Below, in pieces: positions 26,438-37,585 of a stretch of DNA of 64,000 bases (positions within the stretch are counted from its first letter, which is position 1; every line of letters begins with the position of its first letter). Source of the DNA: Microterricola viridarii (lineage in GTDB: Bacteria; Actinomycetota; Actinomycetes; Actinomycetales; Microbacteriaceae); assembly GCF_900104895.1 (NCBI RefSeq), contig NZ_LT629742.1, positions 2,852,001 to 2,916,000 on the forward strand, read 5' to 3'. A program made the position numbers and the translations under genes. The notes under the pieces are model-generated. The model had not been told where the DNA came from, did no database searches, and worked only from the letters and a program-made list of their open reading frames with translations.

Positions 26438-29341
26438 CTAGTCCCTACCGGTCAGATTCCAGGCGTCCTCGTCGGTGTCACCCTCGACCTCAGGGTACCC
26501 CTCCGACATCTTCGCCACGGGATCGCCGCCGTAGGGGTCGTGCTCGGGGACGGGCGCCGGGGCCGGCGCGGCGGGCGCCGCCGCCTGCTCGCGCGGCTCC
26601 TCGCCGCGGAGCTTGGCCAGCACCCCGCCGAGCTGCTCGGCGGTGACCAGCACGTCGCGGGCCTTGGAGCCCTCGGACGGGCCGACGATCTCGCGGCTCT
26701 CCAGGAGGTCCATCAGGCGTCCGGCCTTGGCGAAGCCGACGCGGAGCTTGCGCTGCAGCATCGAGGTGGAGCCGAACTGGGTCGACACGACGAGCTCGGC
26801 GGCGGCCAGCAGCAGCTCGAGGTCGTCGCCGATGTCGGAGTCGATCTCCTTGCGCTCGACCGAGGCCGCGACATCCTGCCGGTACTCGGGCCGGGCCTGC
26901 TGGGTGACGTGCTTGACGACCCGCTCGATCTCGGCCTCGCTCACCCAGGCGCCCTGCACTCGCAGCGCCTTGGACGCGCCCATCGGCAGGAACAGGGCGT
27001 CGCCCTGGCCGATCAGCTTGTCGGCGCCCGGCTGGTCCAGGATGACGCGGGAGTCGGTGACGCTGGTCACGGCGAAGGCGAGGCGGGAGGGCACGTTGGC
27101 CTTGATCAGGCCGGTGACGACGTCGACGGAGGGGCGCTGGGTGGCCAGCACCAGGTGGATTCCGGATGCCCGGGCGAGCTGGGTGATGCGCACGATCGAG
27201 TCTTCGACGTCGCGCGGGGCGACCATCATCAGGTCGGCGAGCTCGTCGACGACGACCAGCAGGTACGGGTAGGGCTTGAGCTGGCGCTCACTGCCGGCCG
27301 GCAGGATGATCTCGTTGTTGACCACGGCCTTGTTGAAGTCGTCGATGTGGCGGAAGCCGAAGCTGGCCAGGTCGTCGTAGCGCATGTCCATCTCCTTCAC
27401 CACCCAGGAGAGGGCCTCCGCGGCCTTCTTCGGGTTGGTGATGATGGGCGTGATGAGGTGCGGGACGCCGGCGTAGGGCGCCAGCTCGACGCGCTTGGGG
27501 TCGATCAGCACCATGCGCACGTCGCTCGGCTTGGCCCGCATGAGCAGCGAGGTGATCATCGAGTTCACGAAGCTGGACTTGCCGGAGCCCGTGGAGCCGG
27601 CCACGAGCAGGTGGGGCATCTTGGCGAGGTTCGCGACGACGTAGCCGCCGCCGACGTCCTTGCCGACGCCGATCGTCATCGGGTGGGTGCTGTTGGTGGA
27701 GGCGCCGGAGCGCAGCACGTCGCCGAGGGTGACGATCTCGCGGTCAGAGTTGGGGATCTCGATGCCGATGGCGCTCTTGCCAGGGATGGGCGAGAGGATG
27801 CGCACCTCGTTGGAAGCGACGGCGTAGGAGAGGTTCTTGGAGAGGGCGGTGACGCGCTCGACCTTGACGCCCGGGCCGAGCTCGACCTCGTACTGGGTGA
27901 CGGTCGGGCCGCGGGAGAAGCCGGTCACCCGCGCGTCGACGGAGAACTGCTGGAGCACGTCGGTGATCGAGCGCACGACCTCGTCGTTGGCCTCCGAGCG
28001 GGTCTTGGCCGGGGCGCCGGCCACCAGGGTGGAGGTGGACGGCAGGTTGTACGGCGCCGTCGGCCGGGCGGGGGCACCCTCGCCGATGGCGGCCTCGTCG
28101 AAGTCGTCGCCCTCCAGGCCGAAGCCGGGCAGCACGCCGGTGGCGGCGAGGTCGTCGCTCGCATCGTCGGCGCCGTCGGCCTGCAGACCGGTCGACCCGC
28201 GCTGCAGGCCCACCTCTCCGGTGTAGCGCTGCAGGGCGGCCTCTGCCTTGTCGAGGTCGCCGAGCACCTCGGTGTTGTAGCCCTGTGCGGCGGGAACGGT
28301 CGGCACGGTGGGAGGCGAGACGGGGGGCGCCGCGCTCGGCGCGCTCTCCAGCGCGCTCTCGAAGCCGCCCTCGCCGGGCTGCTCGCCGAACACCGCGGTG
28401 AGGTCGTCGACGATGGCGCCGCCGAAGTCCGGGTCCTCCTCGCGCTGCGAGTTGTTGCGGCGCCACCAGGGCAGCGTCCCGTTGCCGGCCGGCTCCTCAT
28501 CGTCATCGAGATCGTCGATGCCGGCGAGCTCCACCTGCTTGCTGGCGCGTTTGTCGGCTTTGGCGGCCGCGCGCTCCTCCGGCTCCTGCAGCTGCTCGCC
28601 GAAGAGCCAGGCGTAGAGCTCGCGCAGGCGCTGCGGCAGCCTGTTCGGCGGCGTCTTGGTGATGATGAACAAGGAGAGCAGCAGAAGCAGCGAGACGACG
28701 ATGCTCGCGCCGATGGGCGTGATCAGGAGCACCAGCGGCGCGGCGATCATCCAGCCGAGGATGCCGCCGGCGCGGGCGAGCACGGGCATGCCGTCGGCCG
28801 GGGCCGGCTGCCCGCCGAAGATGTGCGAGAGGCCGGCGACGCTGACCAGCAGGATGCCGAGGCCGATGCCGATGCGGGTGTTGTCGTGCACGCTGGCCGG
28901 GTGCCGGAACAGCCAGCCGGCGAAGAACAGCATGATCACGGGCAGGGCGAACGCCACCCGGCCGACCAGGCCGCCGAAGCTCCAGGCGTCGAGGTTCCGT
29001 GCGAACTGCTCGTTGATCAGGAACCACTCCACGACCGCCCCGGCGATGGCCAGCAGCACGAGGAAGAAGGGCAGGCCGTCGCGGCGCTCGTCTTTGGCGA
29101 GCTTCTCGGGGCCGAGCGCGCGGAAGGCGCCGCCGGTGAAGTGGGCCAGGCCCATCCACATGCGCACGATGAGGGCCGGCTTCTCCTGCACGGCCTCGAA
29201 TTTCAGCGTCTTCTGGGCAGCGGTTTGACGCGGTGCACGCTTCGTCGGGGTCGCCCCCGTCTTGGCGGCCGCCGTTTTTGGCACAGAGGCGCGCCCTGAA
29301 GTGTTGCCGCCGCGCCCGGTCGGCTTAGTGCTCGTTGCCAT
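26438..29341 (-). CDS. ftsK: DNA translocase FtsK
   Basis: FtsK (967 aa) pumps chromosome ends across the division septum and activates XerCD at dif. In order: about 70 basic, Ala/Thr-rich residues; about four transmembrane segments (residues 90-230); a low-complexity acidic linker (230-430); the RecA-like motor, with Walker [10 protein letters not shown] and Walker [14 protein letters not shown]; and the C-terminal gamma winged helix ([33 protein letters not shown]), which reads polar DNA motifs. The ATG at 29341 is chosen over a frame opening at 29371. TACCGT lies 7 nt before it, so a leaderless start is possible. Confidence 0.96.
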   Translation of the reverse strand: MATSTKPTGRGGNTSGRASVPKTAAAKTGATPTKRAPRQTAAQKTLKFEAVQEKPALIVRMWMGLAHFTGGAFRALGPEKLAKDERRDGLPFFLVLLAIAGAVVEWFLINEQFARNLDAWSFGGLVGRVAFALPVIMLFFAGWLFRHPASVHDNTRIGIGLGILLVSVAGLSHIFGGQPAPADGMPVLARAGGILGWMIAAPLVLLITPIGASIVVSLLLLLSLFIITKTPPNRLPQRLRELYAWLFGEQLQEPEERAAAKADKRASKQVELAGIDDLDDDEEPAGNGTLPWWRRNNSQREEDPDFGGAIVDDLTAVFGEQPGEGGFESALESAPSAAPPVSPPTVPTVPAAQGYNTEVLGDLDKAEAALQRYTGEVGLQRGSTGLQADGADDASDDLAATGVLPGFGLEGDDFDEAAIGEGAPARPTAPYNLPSTSTLVAGAPAKTRSEANDEVVRSITDVLQQFSVDARVTGFSRGPTVTQYEVELGPGVKVERVTALSKNLSYAVASNEVRILSPIPGKSAIGIEIPNSDREIVTLGDVLRSGASTNSTHPMTIGVGKDVGGGYVVANLAKMPHLLVAGSTGSGKSSFVNSMITSLLMRAKPSDVRMVLIDPKRVELAPYAGVPHLITPIITNPKKAAEALSWVVKEMDMRYDDLASFGFRHIDDFNKAVVNNEIILPAGSERQLKPYPYLLVVVDELADLMMVAPRDVEDSIVRITQLARASGIHLVLATQRPSVDVVTGLIKANVPSRLAFAVTSVTDSRVILDQPGADKLIGQGDALFLPMGASKALRVQGAWVSEAEIERVVKHVTQQARPEYRQDVAASVERKEIDSDIGDDLELLLAAAELVVSTQFGSTSMLQRKLRVGFAKAGRLMDLLESREIVGPSEGSKARDVLVTAEQLGGVLAKLRGEEPREQAAAPAAPAPAPVPEHDPYGGDPVAKMSEGYPEVEGDTDEDAWNLTGRD

Positions 29342-29427
29342 AGATTCCACGGTACTTGGGCCCGCCGACATTCGCTCGCAGGCGGCGGCGAGTGTTGGAA
29401 CTGTGATGAGTGCTCACTATCCTCCCC

Positions 29428-29450
29428 GGAGGCCTCCCGCGGAGGCCTTT
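29428..29450. terminator. Hairpin after the efflux permease gene
   Basis: GGCCTCC-CGC-GGAGGCC is a perfect 7-bp stem (29431-29447) between the efflux permease stop (29473) and the ftsK start. It is followed by TTTC on the plus strand. It probably insulates ftsK from the cassette, although the T-run faces away from the minus-strand transcript. Confidence 0.4.
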
Positions 29451-29472
29451 CGGCAGGCGCCACGCTCCCACG

Positions 29473-30690
29473 TCAGTAGCGGATGGCGTCGATGACCCGC
29501 ACCCGGACGGCGACGAGCGCGGGCATCAGCCCGGCCAGTGCGCCGACGACCGTGGCCGCGCCGAGGCCGAGCAGGGCCGCCTCGATCGGGAACGGCGGGA
29601 AGTCGGTGATCATGCCCTGCCCGATCAGGTCTTCGACCATCGGGGACTTGACGATGAAGATGGCGACCATCACCCCGACGACACCGGCGGCGACGGTGGC
29701 CACGACGCTCTCCAGCATCACCGCGAAGAACACCCGGCCGGCCGTCGCGCCGAAGCTCCGCCGGATGCCGATCTCGCGGATGCGCTGCTTCACCGTGACC
29801 ATGGCGATGTTGACGAGGCCGAGCGCGCCGAGCAGCAGCACCAGTCCGGCGATGCCGCCGACGGTCAGCTTGAGCGAGAGCAGCGGGTCGTCGTCGTAGG
29901 CGCCGGGGTCGCTGCGGTAGATGTTGACGACGTAGCTCTCGCCGAGCCCCGCCTGCATGTCGCTCGTCAGGCCGGCCTGGATCTGCTCCGTCAGGTCGGC
30001 CGGGATCCACATCTCGTACTCGGTCAGCCCGATGGCCGGCCCGTCACTCGACACCGCGGCATATGCCTCGGTGAGCATGAACATGGTCGGTTCCATCTCC
30101 CAGCTCTGCGAGCGGTGCACGCCGACAATCACGGCGGTCGCCGGCGCGTTGCCGAGCAGTTGCACCGTCGGATGGCTGCCGAGGTCCGGCGAGCCGATGC
30201 GCTGCCAGAACGCCTCGTTGACGACGATGGCCGGCGCCAGGCGCAGGGCGTCGTCGGCGGCGAACCACGCGCCATGGTCAACTTGCAGCCGGTGCATCTG
30301 GGCGTAGGCGGGGTCGACGGCCTGCACCGACACGTTCACGGCGCCGTCGGCGAATTGCACGAACGCCGCCCCGTAGGCGATGCGCCCCGCATAGTCGATG
30401 CCGTAGCGCTCGACGGTCTCGGTCCAGAGCGCGGACATCGCCTCCGGGTCCGGGGCGGTGCCGTCCGCCTTCGACGCCGTCACTTTGAGGGTGGCCGGCC
30501 GGCCGCCCCAGCGCTCGTTGCTCTCGGTCATCGCCTGCTCGGCGATGCCGGCGACCCCGACGACGGTGGTCAGCGCGCAGACGGCAACGGCCACGCCGAT
30601 CAGCGAGAGCAGCACGCGCGTGCGGTGGATGCGCAGCTCCTGCCAAGCCTCGGCGAGGGCGCCGACCACCCCGGTGAAGAACCGGCTCAT
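29473..30690 (-). CDS. MacB/FtsX-type ABC transporter permease
   Basis: This 405-aa permease has an N-terminal transmembrane helix (RTRVLLSLIGVAVAVCALTTVVGVAG), a large extracytoplasmic MacB-PCD-like domain (about residues 50-270), and three C-terminal helices of the FtsX core with VKQRIREIGIRRSFGATAGRVF. This is the mechanotransmission class (MacB/LolC/YknZ), not a solute channel. It overlaps the ATPase gene by 4 nt and is third in an adaptor-ATPase-permease cassette. The substrate (toxic peptide, lipid or antibiotic) is unknown. Confidence 0.9.
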   Translation of the reverse strand: MSRFFTGVVGALAEAWQELRIHRTRVLLSLIGVAVAVCALTTVVGVAGIAEQAMTESNERWGGRPATLKVTASKADGTAPDPEAMSALWTETVERYGIDYAGRIAYGAAFVQFADGAVNVSVQAVDPAYAQMHRLQVDHGAWFAADDALRLAPAIVVNEAFWQRIGSPDLGSHPTVQLLGNAPATAVIVGVHRSQSWEMEPTMFMLTEAYAAVSSDGPAIGLTEYEMWIPADLTEQIQAGLTSDMQAGLGESYVVNIYRSDPGAYDDDPLLSLKLTVGGIAGLVLLLGALGLVNIAMVTVKQRIREIGIRRSFGATAGRVFFAVMLESVVATVAAGVVGVMVAIFIVKSPMVEDLIGQGMITDFPPFPIEAALLGLGAATVVGALAGLMPALVAVRVRVIDAIRY

Positions 30691-31490
30691 GCGCTGAGCT
30701 CCTCGTCCTCGTCCGGCACGGCCCCGGATGCCGCGGGCACCGCATGCACGCCGGCGGCGTGCGGCAGCCGCCGGCTGACGGCGACGAGTTCGCTCGGCCG
30801 GCCGTCATCCCGCACCGTGCTCAGTCGGCCGTGGTCGAGCAGCAGGTGCCGGCTCGCCAGGTCGGCGATGGCCGGGTCGTGGGTGATCGTGACGAGCGCG
30901 GCGCCCGTCGAGAGCGCCACCTCGTCGAGCAGAGCCATCACGCTGGCACCGGTCTCCACGTCGAGCGCGCCGGTCGGCTCGTCGGCGAGGATGACGCGCG
31001 GCCCGCGCACCAGCGATCGGGCGATGGCGACCCGCTGCTGCTCTCCGCCGGAGAGCATCGTCGGCATCGCGTCAACGCGGTGGCCGAGGCCGACCCTCTC
31101 GAGCATCTCCCCGGCCAGGGTGGAGCGGTTCCAGAACTGCTTGCCGGTCGCGTAGAGCAGGGGGGTCATCACGTTCTCTCTGGCCGTGCGGCCCTGCAAC
31201 AGGTTGAACTGTTGGAAGATGAAGCCGATCTCCCGGCCGCGCACCCTGTCGCGCTCGGCGGAGGAGAACTTCTCGGCCGGACGGCCGTCGAAGGTGATGC
31301 TGCCCGTCGACGGGCTGTCGAGCAGCCCCATCAGGTTGAGCAGGGTGGACTTGCCGGAGCCGGAGCGCCCCACGATGGAGAGCCGGTCGCCGGAGGAGAT
31401 CTCCAGGTCGACGCCGTGCAGGATCGTCAGCGGCGGCGCGTCCGGCAGGGGAACCGTCTTCGTGACGGAGTGCAGGCTGAGGAGCGACAT
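30687..31490 (-). CDS. MacB/LolD-type ABC transporter ATPase
   Basis: This is a 267-aa cytoplasmic ATPase. Walker A is GRSGSGKST, the signature LSGGEQQRVAIARSL, and Walker B VILADEPTGALD. FIFQQFNLLQGRTARENV is the MacB/LolD-type Q-loop region. The C-terminus continues about 40 residues beyond the core (VSRRLPHAAGVHAVPAASG). The ATG at 31490 overlaps the adaptor stop (TGATG), showing tight translational coupling. It works with the permease at 29473-30690. Confidence 0.93.
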   Translation of the reverse strand: MSLLSLHSVTKTVPLPDAPPLTILHGVDLEISSGDRLSIVGRSGSGKSTLLNLMGLLDSPSTGSITFDGRPAEKFSSAERDRVRGREIGFIFQQFNLLQGRTARENVMTPLLYATGKQFWNRSTLAGEMLERVGLGHRVDAMPTMLSGGEQQRVAIARSLVRGPRVILADEPTGALDVETGASVMALLDEVALSTGAALVTITHDPAIADLASRHLLLDHGRLSTVRDDGRPSELVAVSRRLPHAAGVHAVPAASGAVPDEDEELSA

Positions 31491-32533
31491 CAGCCCTCGA
31501 CCGCTTCCATGCACTGCATGCCGCCGCCCGGCATCGGCATGCAGCCGTCGTCGGTCTGTGCGGGGGCGCCCGGTACGAACTCGAGCACCATGTCGCCCTC
31601 TGCAACGCCAGAGGTGATCTCGACGAGGGTGCCGTTGTTCAGGCCGAGGACGACGGGGCGTTCCTCGTGGCTGCCGTCCGGGAGCACCGCCCAGACGACG
31701 CCGTTCTCCGCGGCGCCCTTGACGGCGGTCGTGGGCACGGTGAGCACGTTCTCGGCGCTTCCGGCCGCGATCGTGATGTCGGCGGCGAGGCCGGCGAACA
31801 CGGTCACCTCTGCCGGGATGGCGCAGCGCACCGTCGTTCCGGAGCCGCCGGCCGCGCCGGCGCCGCTCCCCTCCCCGGGTGTGGCGCTCTCGCCCTGCAG
31901 CGGGGTGGAGACGGTCAGGCCGGTGCACTGGAACGGCGCGGGGCCGCCGGTGATCGCGATCATCGCCTCGGTGGGCTGGCTGACCAGGCGGTACTGCTGC
32001 TCGGGGCTGAGCGCGCCCGTCACCGAGAAGCTCGGCGGGGCGACCTGGCCGGTCGTGTCGCCGACGGCCACCTGCTGGCCGGCGAGCACGCTGAGGGCCG
32101 TCAGCGTGCCGCTGATCGGCGCGTAGACCTTGGCGAAGCTGGTGACCGGCTTGCCCTGGGTGATCGTCGGGAGGCCGTCTGGACCGACGCCCTCGACCGG
32201 CTCCGGCACGGTGACGACCTTGATGTCGTAGAGCTTGGTGCCGGCGTCGACCCACTGGCCGGCCCCGACGAACACCTCGTCGACGGTCCCGGCCCCGGTC
32301 GCCTTGACCGCGACGGCCGGGTCTGCGGCGACGTTGCCCTTCAGCGTGACCTCGTTCGTGATGCTGCCGACCGCGACGGCAACCTCTGGCTGCGTGATCT
32401 GCCCGCTCGGCTGGGCCGGGTTGGAGGTGTCTGCGTTGTCGGGGAAGAAGGCGACCTTCACGAGCGCCGCCGCCACGGCGGCCAACAGCACAATCCGGAT
32501 GATCGGAAAGATCCACTTGCGTACGACGCCCAC
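31490..32533 (-). CDS. Membrane-fusion (HlyD/MacA-like) adaptor of the efflux cassette
   Basis: This 347-aa adaptor has an N-terminal transmembrane anchor (IRIVLLAAVAAALVKVAFF) and an extracytoplasmic lipoyl/beta-barrel body (VKATGAGTVDEVFVGAGQWVDAGTKLYDI; later KVYAPISGTLTALSVLAGQQVAVGD). In Gram-positives such adaptors (YknX type) couple MacB-like permeases to substrate capture. The GTG at 32533 follows AGAGGAG by 4 nt and is preferred to an upstream start at 32557. Two Cys lie mid-protein (FQCTG, VRCAI), and the C-terminus bears a Met/Cys-rich tail, CMPMPGGGMQCM. No regulator gene is adjacent. Confidence 0.87.
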   Translation of the reverse strand: MGVVRKWIFPIIRIVLLAAVAAALVKVAFFPDNADTSNPAQPSGQITQPEVAVAVGSITNEVTLKGNVAADPAVAVKATGAGTVDEVFVGAGQWVDAGTKLYDIKVVTVPEPVEGVGPDGLPTITQGKPVTSFAKVYAPISGTLTALSVLAGQQVAVGDTTGQVAPPSFSVTGALSPEQQYRLVSQPTEAMIAITGGPAPFQCTGLTVSTPLQGESATPGEGSGAGAAGGSGTTVRCAIPAEVTVFAGLAADITIAAGSAENVLTVPTTAVKGAAENGVVWAVLPDGSHEERPVVLGLNNGTLVEITSGVAEGDMVLEFVPGAPAQTDDGCMPMPGGGMQCMEAVEG

Positions 32534-32635
32534 GGGGCTCCTCTGGTTCGGTGACAACAGCCATCACGCTAGCGGCACCGGCCGCGCGAAAAACCCCTCT
32601 CAGGGATGATTCAGGGTTGCCCGCACCCATGAATA

Positions 32636-32675
32636 AGGGCCCCGGATGCCACGCGAGGCGGTATCCGGGGCCCTG
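32636..32675 (-). terminator. Terminator of rnj
   Basis: A stem of about 14 bp (AGGGCCCCGGAT arm and its near-complement, 32637-32650 against 32660-32674) is followed on the minus strand by TTATT. It lies just after the rnj stop and upstream of the efflux cassette. Confidence 0.75.
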
Positions 32676-32694
32676 ATCGTTGCTGCGAGGCTGT

Positions 32695-34371
32695 CTAGGC
32701 CTCGATCACGAGCGGCACGATCATCGGCCGGCGGCGGTAGGAGACATTGACCCAGCGGCCGACCGTGCGGCGCACGACCTGGGCCAGGGCGTGCGTGTCG
32801 CGCACGCCGTTCTGTGCGGCGTCGGTCAGCGCGGCGGCGATCTTCGGCTTGACGGCGTCGAAGATCTTGTCGTCCTCTGCGAAGCCCTTGGCGTGGATCT
32901 CGGGCCCGACGACGATTTTGCCGGTGGAGGCGTCCACGACCACGATGACCGAGATGAAGCCCTCCTCGCCGAGGATGCGGCGGTCCTTGAGGTCGGCGTC
33001 GGTGATCTCGCCGACGGTGGAGCCGTCGACGTAGACGTAGCCGAGGTCGAGCTGGCCGACCTGCGTCATGACGCCGGCCTTGAGGTCGTAGACGGAGCCG
33101 TCCTCGCCGAGGAACACGTTCTCCTCCGGGATGCCGGTCTGGATCGCGAGCTGCGCGTTGGCGTAGAGGTGGCGGTGCTCGCCGTGCACGGGCAGGACGT
33201 TCTTCGGCTGCAGGATGTTGTAGCAGTAGAGCAGCTCGCCGGCGGCGGCGTGGCCGGAGACGTGCACCTTGGCGTTGCCCTTGTGCACGACGTTGGCGCC
33301 CAGCTTGGTGAGGCCGTCGATGATGCGGTAGACCGCGTTCTCGTTGCCGGGGATGAGGCTGGAGGCCAGGATGACGGTGTCGCCGTCGCCGACCGAGATC
33401 TGGTGGTCGCGGTTGGCCATGCGGCTGAGCACGGCCATCGGCTCGCCCTGCGAGCCGGTCGACATGTAGACGATCTTGTTGTCCGGGATGTCGCCGGCCT
33501 TCTTGTAGTCCACGAGCACGCCGGCCGGGACCTTGAGGTAGCCGAGCTCGGCGGCGATCGTCATGTTGCGCACCATCGAGCGGCCGAGGAGGGCCACGCG
33601 GCGGCCGTTGGCGTGGGCGGCGTCCAGCACCTGCTGCACGCGGTGCACATGGCTGGAGAAGCTGGCGACGACGACCTTCTTGGTCGCCTTGGAGATGACC
33701 TGGTCGAGCACGGGGCCGATCGAGCGCTCCGGCGTGGTGAACCCGGGCACGTCGGCGTTGGTCGAGTCGACGAGGAACACGTCGACGCCGCTCTTGCCGA
33801 GGCGGGCGAACTCGCGCAGGTCGGTCAGGCGGCCGTCGAGCGGCAGCTGGTCCATCTTGAAGTCACCGGTGGCGAGAACGGTGCCGGCGACCGAGTGGAT
33901 GACGACGGCGAGGGCGTCGGGGATCGAGTGGTTCACGGCGACGAACTCGAGGTCGAACGGGCCGAGGGCCTCCATCTGGCCCTCTGCGACGTTCAGCGTG
34001 TACGGCTTGATGCGGTGTTCCTTGAGCTTCGCCTCGATCAGGGCGAGCGTCAAGGTCGAGCCGATCAGGGGGATGTCGGCGCGCAGGCGGAGCAGGTAGG
34101 GCACCGCGCCGATGTGGTCCTCGTGGCCGTGCGTGAGCACGACGCCGACGATGTCGTCGAGGCGGTCCTTGATCGGGGTGAAGTCGGGCAGGATCAGGTC
34201 GACACCGGGCTGGTGCTCCTCGGGGAAGAGCACGCCGCAGTCGACGATCAGGATCTTGCCGTCGATCTCGAAGGTGGTCATGTTGCGGCCGATCTCGCCG
34301 AGACCGCCGATCGGTGTGATGCGGAGTGTTCCCGGCTGCAGTGGTGCCGGTGCGTAGACGTCGTTGGGCAT
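32695..34371 (-). CDS. rnj: Ribonuclease J
   Basis: This 558-aa metallo-beta-lactamase/beta-CASP RNase has endo- and 5'-exonuclease activity in RNA turnover. The zinc motif is LTHGHEDHIGAVPYLL; another ligand lies in LATGDFKMDQ, and the beta-CASP part has SHVHRVQQ and STGSQGEPMAVLSRMA. HVSGHAAAGEL and LPVHGEHRHL are the C-terminal metal-binding motifs. The ATG at 34371 has GGAGGGC upstream; a longer frame to 34578 is basic and unconserved. It is the middle gene of dapA-rnj-(cassette)-ftsK. Confidence 0.96.
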   Translation of the reverse strand: MPNDVYAPAPLQPGTLRITPIGGLGEIGRNMTTFEIDGKILIVDCGVLFPEEHQPGVDLILPDFTPIKDRLDDIVGVVLTHGHEDHIGAVPYLLRLRADIPLIGSTLTLALIEAKLKEHRIKPYTLNVAEGQMEALGPFDLEFVAVNHSIPDALAVVIHSVAGTVLATGDFKMDQLPLDGRLTDLREFARLGKSGVDVFLVDSTNADVPGFTTPERSIGPVLDQVISKATKKVVVASFSSHVHRVQQVLDAAHANGRRVALLGRSMVRNMTIAAELGYLKVPAGVLVDYKKAGDIPDNKIVYMSTGSQGEPMAVLSRMANRDHQISVGDGDTVILASSLIPGNENAVYRIIDGLTKLGANVVHKGNAKVHVSGHAAAGELLYCYNILQPKNVLPVHGEHRHLYANAQLAIQTGIPEENVFLGEDGSVYDLKAGVMTQVGQLDLGYVYVDGSTVGEITDADLKDRRILGEEGFISVIVVVDASTGKIVVGPEIHAKGFAEDDKIFDAVKPKIAAALTDAAQNGVRDTHALAQVVRRTVGRWVNVSYRRRPMIVPLVIEA

Positions 34372-34417
34372 ATGCCCTCCTTGCGTATGTCGGGCTCGTC
34401 GAGCCTCGTTGTGGTGG

Positions 34418-34434
34418 GCGCGGCCAGGCCGCGC
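34418..34434. promoter_or_regulatory. Hairpin between dapA and rnj
   Basis: GCGCGGCC-A-GGCCGCGC is a perfect 8-bp stem in the 71-nt gap between the dapA stop and the rnj start. There is no T-run in the direction of transcription, so it may be a processing or attenuation site. Confidence 0.35.
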
Positions 34435-34442
34435 GTTGTTTC

Positions 34443-35420
34443 CTAGCGTGTGGTTCCGGCCACCTTCGGCAGGGCGCCGCCGGCGGCGGCATTGCGGTCG
34501 GGGCGGAAGTTGGAGAGGTCGAGACCGGGGATGTCGCGGACCAGGTCGAGTTCGTCCTCGATCTGCGCGGCCTCCCACTCTTCGGGTCCGACGAGGGGCA
34601 GCCGCACGCGCGGGCTGCCGATGCGGCCGAGGCCGTGCAGGATGTACTTGGCCGCGACGGTGCCGGGCACGTGGGTCATGACGGCGCGCACGAGCGGCTC
34701 GAGCGCCTGGTGCGCGGCGGTCGCCGTGGCGAGGTCGCCCGCGTTGACGGCGTCGATCATCTGGCGGTACGGGGCGGGGGCGATGTTGGCGGTGACGCCG
34801 ATGAGGCCGGTGGCGCCGATGGCCAGGTGCGGCAGCACGTTGGCGTCGTCGCCGGAGAAGTACATCAGGTCGGTCTGGTTGAGCACGCGGCTGACCTCGC
34901 TGAAGTCGCCCTTGGCGTCCTTCACGGCGAGGATGTTCGGGTGCTTGGCCAGGCGCATGATCGTCTCGTACTTGATCGGCACGCCGGTGCGGCCGGGGAT
35001 GTCGTAGATGATGACGGGCAGGTCGGTGGCGTCGGCGACCATGCGGAAGTGGGTGAGGATGCCGGCCTGGGTGGGCTTGTTGTAGTACGGCGTGACGATC
35101 ATGATGCCGTCGGCGCCGGCCTTCTCGCTGGCCTTGTAGAGCTCGATGGCGTGCGCGGTCTCGTTGGAGCCGCCGCCCGTGATGATCTTGGCGCGGCCGG
35201 CCGCGACATCCTTGCCGACCTCGACCAGCTTGAGCTTCTCCGGGTCGGTCAGGGTGGACGTCTCGCCGGTGGTTCCGGTGACGACGATGCCGTCTGCCCC
35301 GGCCGTGATGACGTCGTCGATGTGCTTCTCCACCGCGGGCCAGTCGACTTCACCGTCTGCGGTGAAAGGGGTCACGAGTGCGACGAGGACCTGGCCGAAG
35401 GGATTCGCTGTAGAAGACAC
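34443..35420 (-). CDS. dapA: 4-hydroxy-tetrahydrodipicolinate synthase
   Basis: DapA (325 aa) condenses pyruvate with aspartate semialdehyde, the committed step to diaminopimelate and lysine. The motif TGTTGETSTL holds the proton-relay Thr pair, VTPYYNKPTQAG the Tyr, and ILAVKDAKGDF the Schiff-base Lys. The start is GTG at 35420, with TAACCT 7 nt upstream (leaderless). It is near dapB and dapF but in a different transcription unit. Confidence 0.97.
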   Translation of the reverse strand: MSSTANPFGQVLVALVTPFTADGEVDWPAVEKHIDDVITAGADGIVVTGTTGETSTLTDPEKLKLVEVGKDVAAGRAKIITGGGSNETAHAIELYKASEKAGADGIMIVTPYYNKPTQAGILTHFRMVADATDLPVIIYDIPGRTGVPIKYETIMRLAKHPNILAVKDAKGDFSEVSRVLNQTDLMYFSGDDANVLPHLAIGATGLIGVTANIAPAPYRQMIDAVNAGDLATATAAHQALEPLVRAVMTHVPGTVAAKYILHGLGRIGSPRVRLPLVGPEEWEAAQIEDELDLVRDIPGLDLSNFRPDRNAAAGGALPKVAGTTR

Positions 35421-35427
35421 AGATCAT

Positions 35428-35433
35428 AGGTTA
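35428..35433 (-). promoter_or_regulatory. -10 element of dapA (leaderless)
   Basis: TAACCT on the minus strand lies 7 nt before the GTG start. An overlapping TATGAT (35428-35423) is closer to the start and would place the start site inside the gene. Confidence 0.5.
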
Positions 35434-35615
35434 TCTGGTCGGCGGCGCCGCGGCATCCGGGGGCCGTCACGATCGGCCTCGCGCGCCCGCTCAGGCGGCG
35501 GGCGGAAACCCGGAGATCCGGTCGACACTCGGATGCAGGGCGCTGGCGCCACGGCGTGTTGACGGCGGCCCCGGCTGCTGGCACGCCGGGCCGAACGGGC
35601 CGGGGCCCACCGGGC

Positions 35616-37108
<1,493 letters not shown>

Positions 37109-37114
37109 CACCGC

Positions 37115-37585
37115 ATGAATTGGCCTCCCGTCCTGATCGGCGCCCTCGCCCTGCTCGCCCTGAGCACGGCGCTCGGCCTGCTCTGGAAGGCGCGGAGCGG
37201 GCGCGCCCGACGCGCCCCGGCCGCCCTCTCCCCCGTTCTGACCCCGGCCGAGCTGGCGGATGCCGCCGGCACCCCCGCGCTCTTCGGCACCCGGGCGACG
37301 CTGCTGCAGTTCTCCACCGAGTTCTGTGCGCGTTGCCCGCAGACCCGGGTGCTGCTCTCCGGCGTCGCCGCCGCGCACGAGGGCGTCCGCACCGTCGAGG
37401 TCGACCTCGGCCAGCGGGCCGACCTGGCCCGGCGCTTCCGGGTCATGCAGACCCCGACCGTTCTCGTGCTGGACGCGTCCGGCGCCGTGCACACCCGGAT
37501 CGGCGGGGCCCCGGAGCGGCGCACACTCACCCGCGCCATCGAACAGATTCTCGGAGAGGACTCCCATGTCGCTGCCATCCGCTGA
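37115..37585 (+). CDS. Membrane-anchored thioredoxin-family protein
   Basis: This 156-aa protein has one N-terminal transmembrane segment (VLIGALALLALSTALGLLWKA, residues 6-26), a short basic linker and a thioredoxin fold. The redox site is FCARCPQT (CxxC with Ala-Arg between), and the cis-Pro is in MQTPTVLVLD. The basic linker KARSGRARR follows the helix, so the thioredoxin domain is probably cytoplasmic by the positive-inside rule. It overlaps the DUF4395 gene by 20 nt and begins a run with OsmC. Its partner substrate is unknown. Confidence 0.87.
   Translation: MNWPPVLIGALALLALSTALGLLWKARSGRARRAPAALSPVLTPAELADAAGTPALFGTRATLLQFSTEFCARCPQTRVLLSGVAAAHEGVRTVEVDLGQRADLARRFRVMQTPTVLVLDASGAVHTRIGGAPERRTLTRAIEQILGEDSHVAAIR

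Noticed and set aside
26540-29299. A 919-codon plus-strand frame antisense to ftsK
   Set aside because: No motif, biased composition, and complete overlap with a clear FtsK. It is a high-GC shadow frame.
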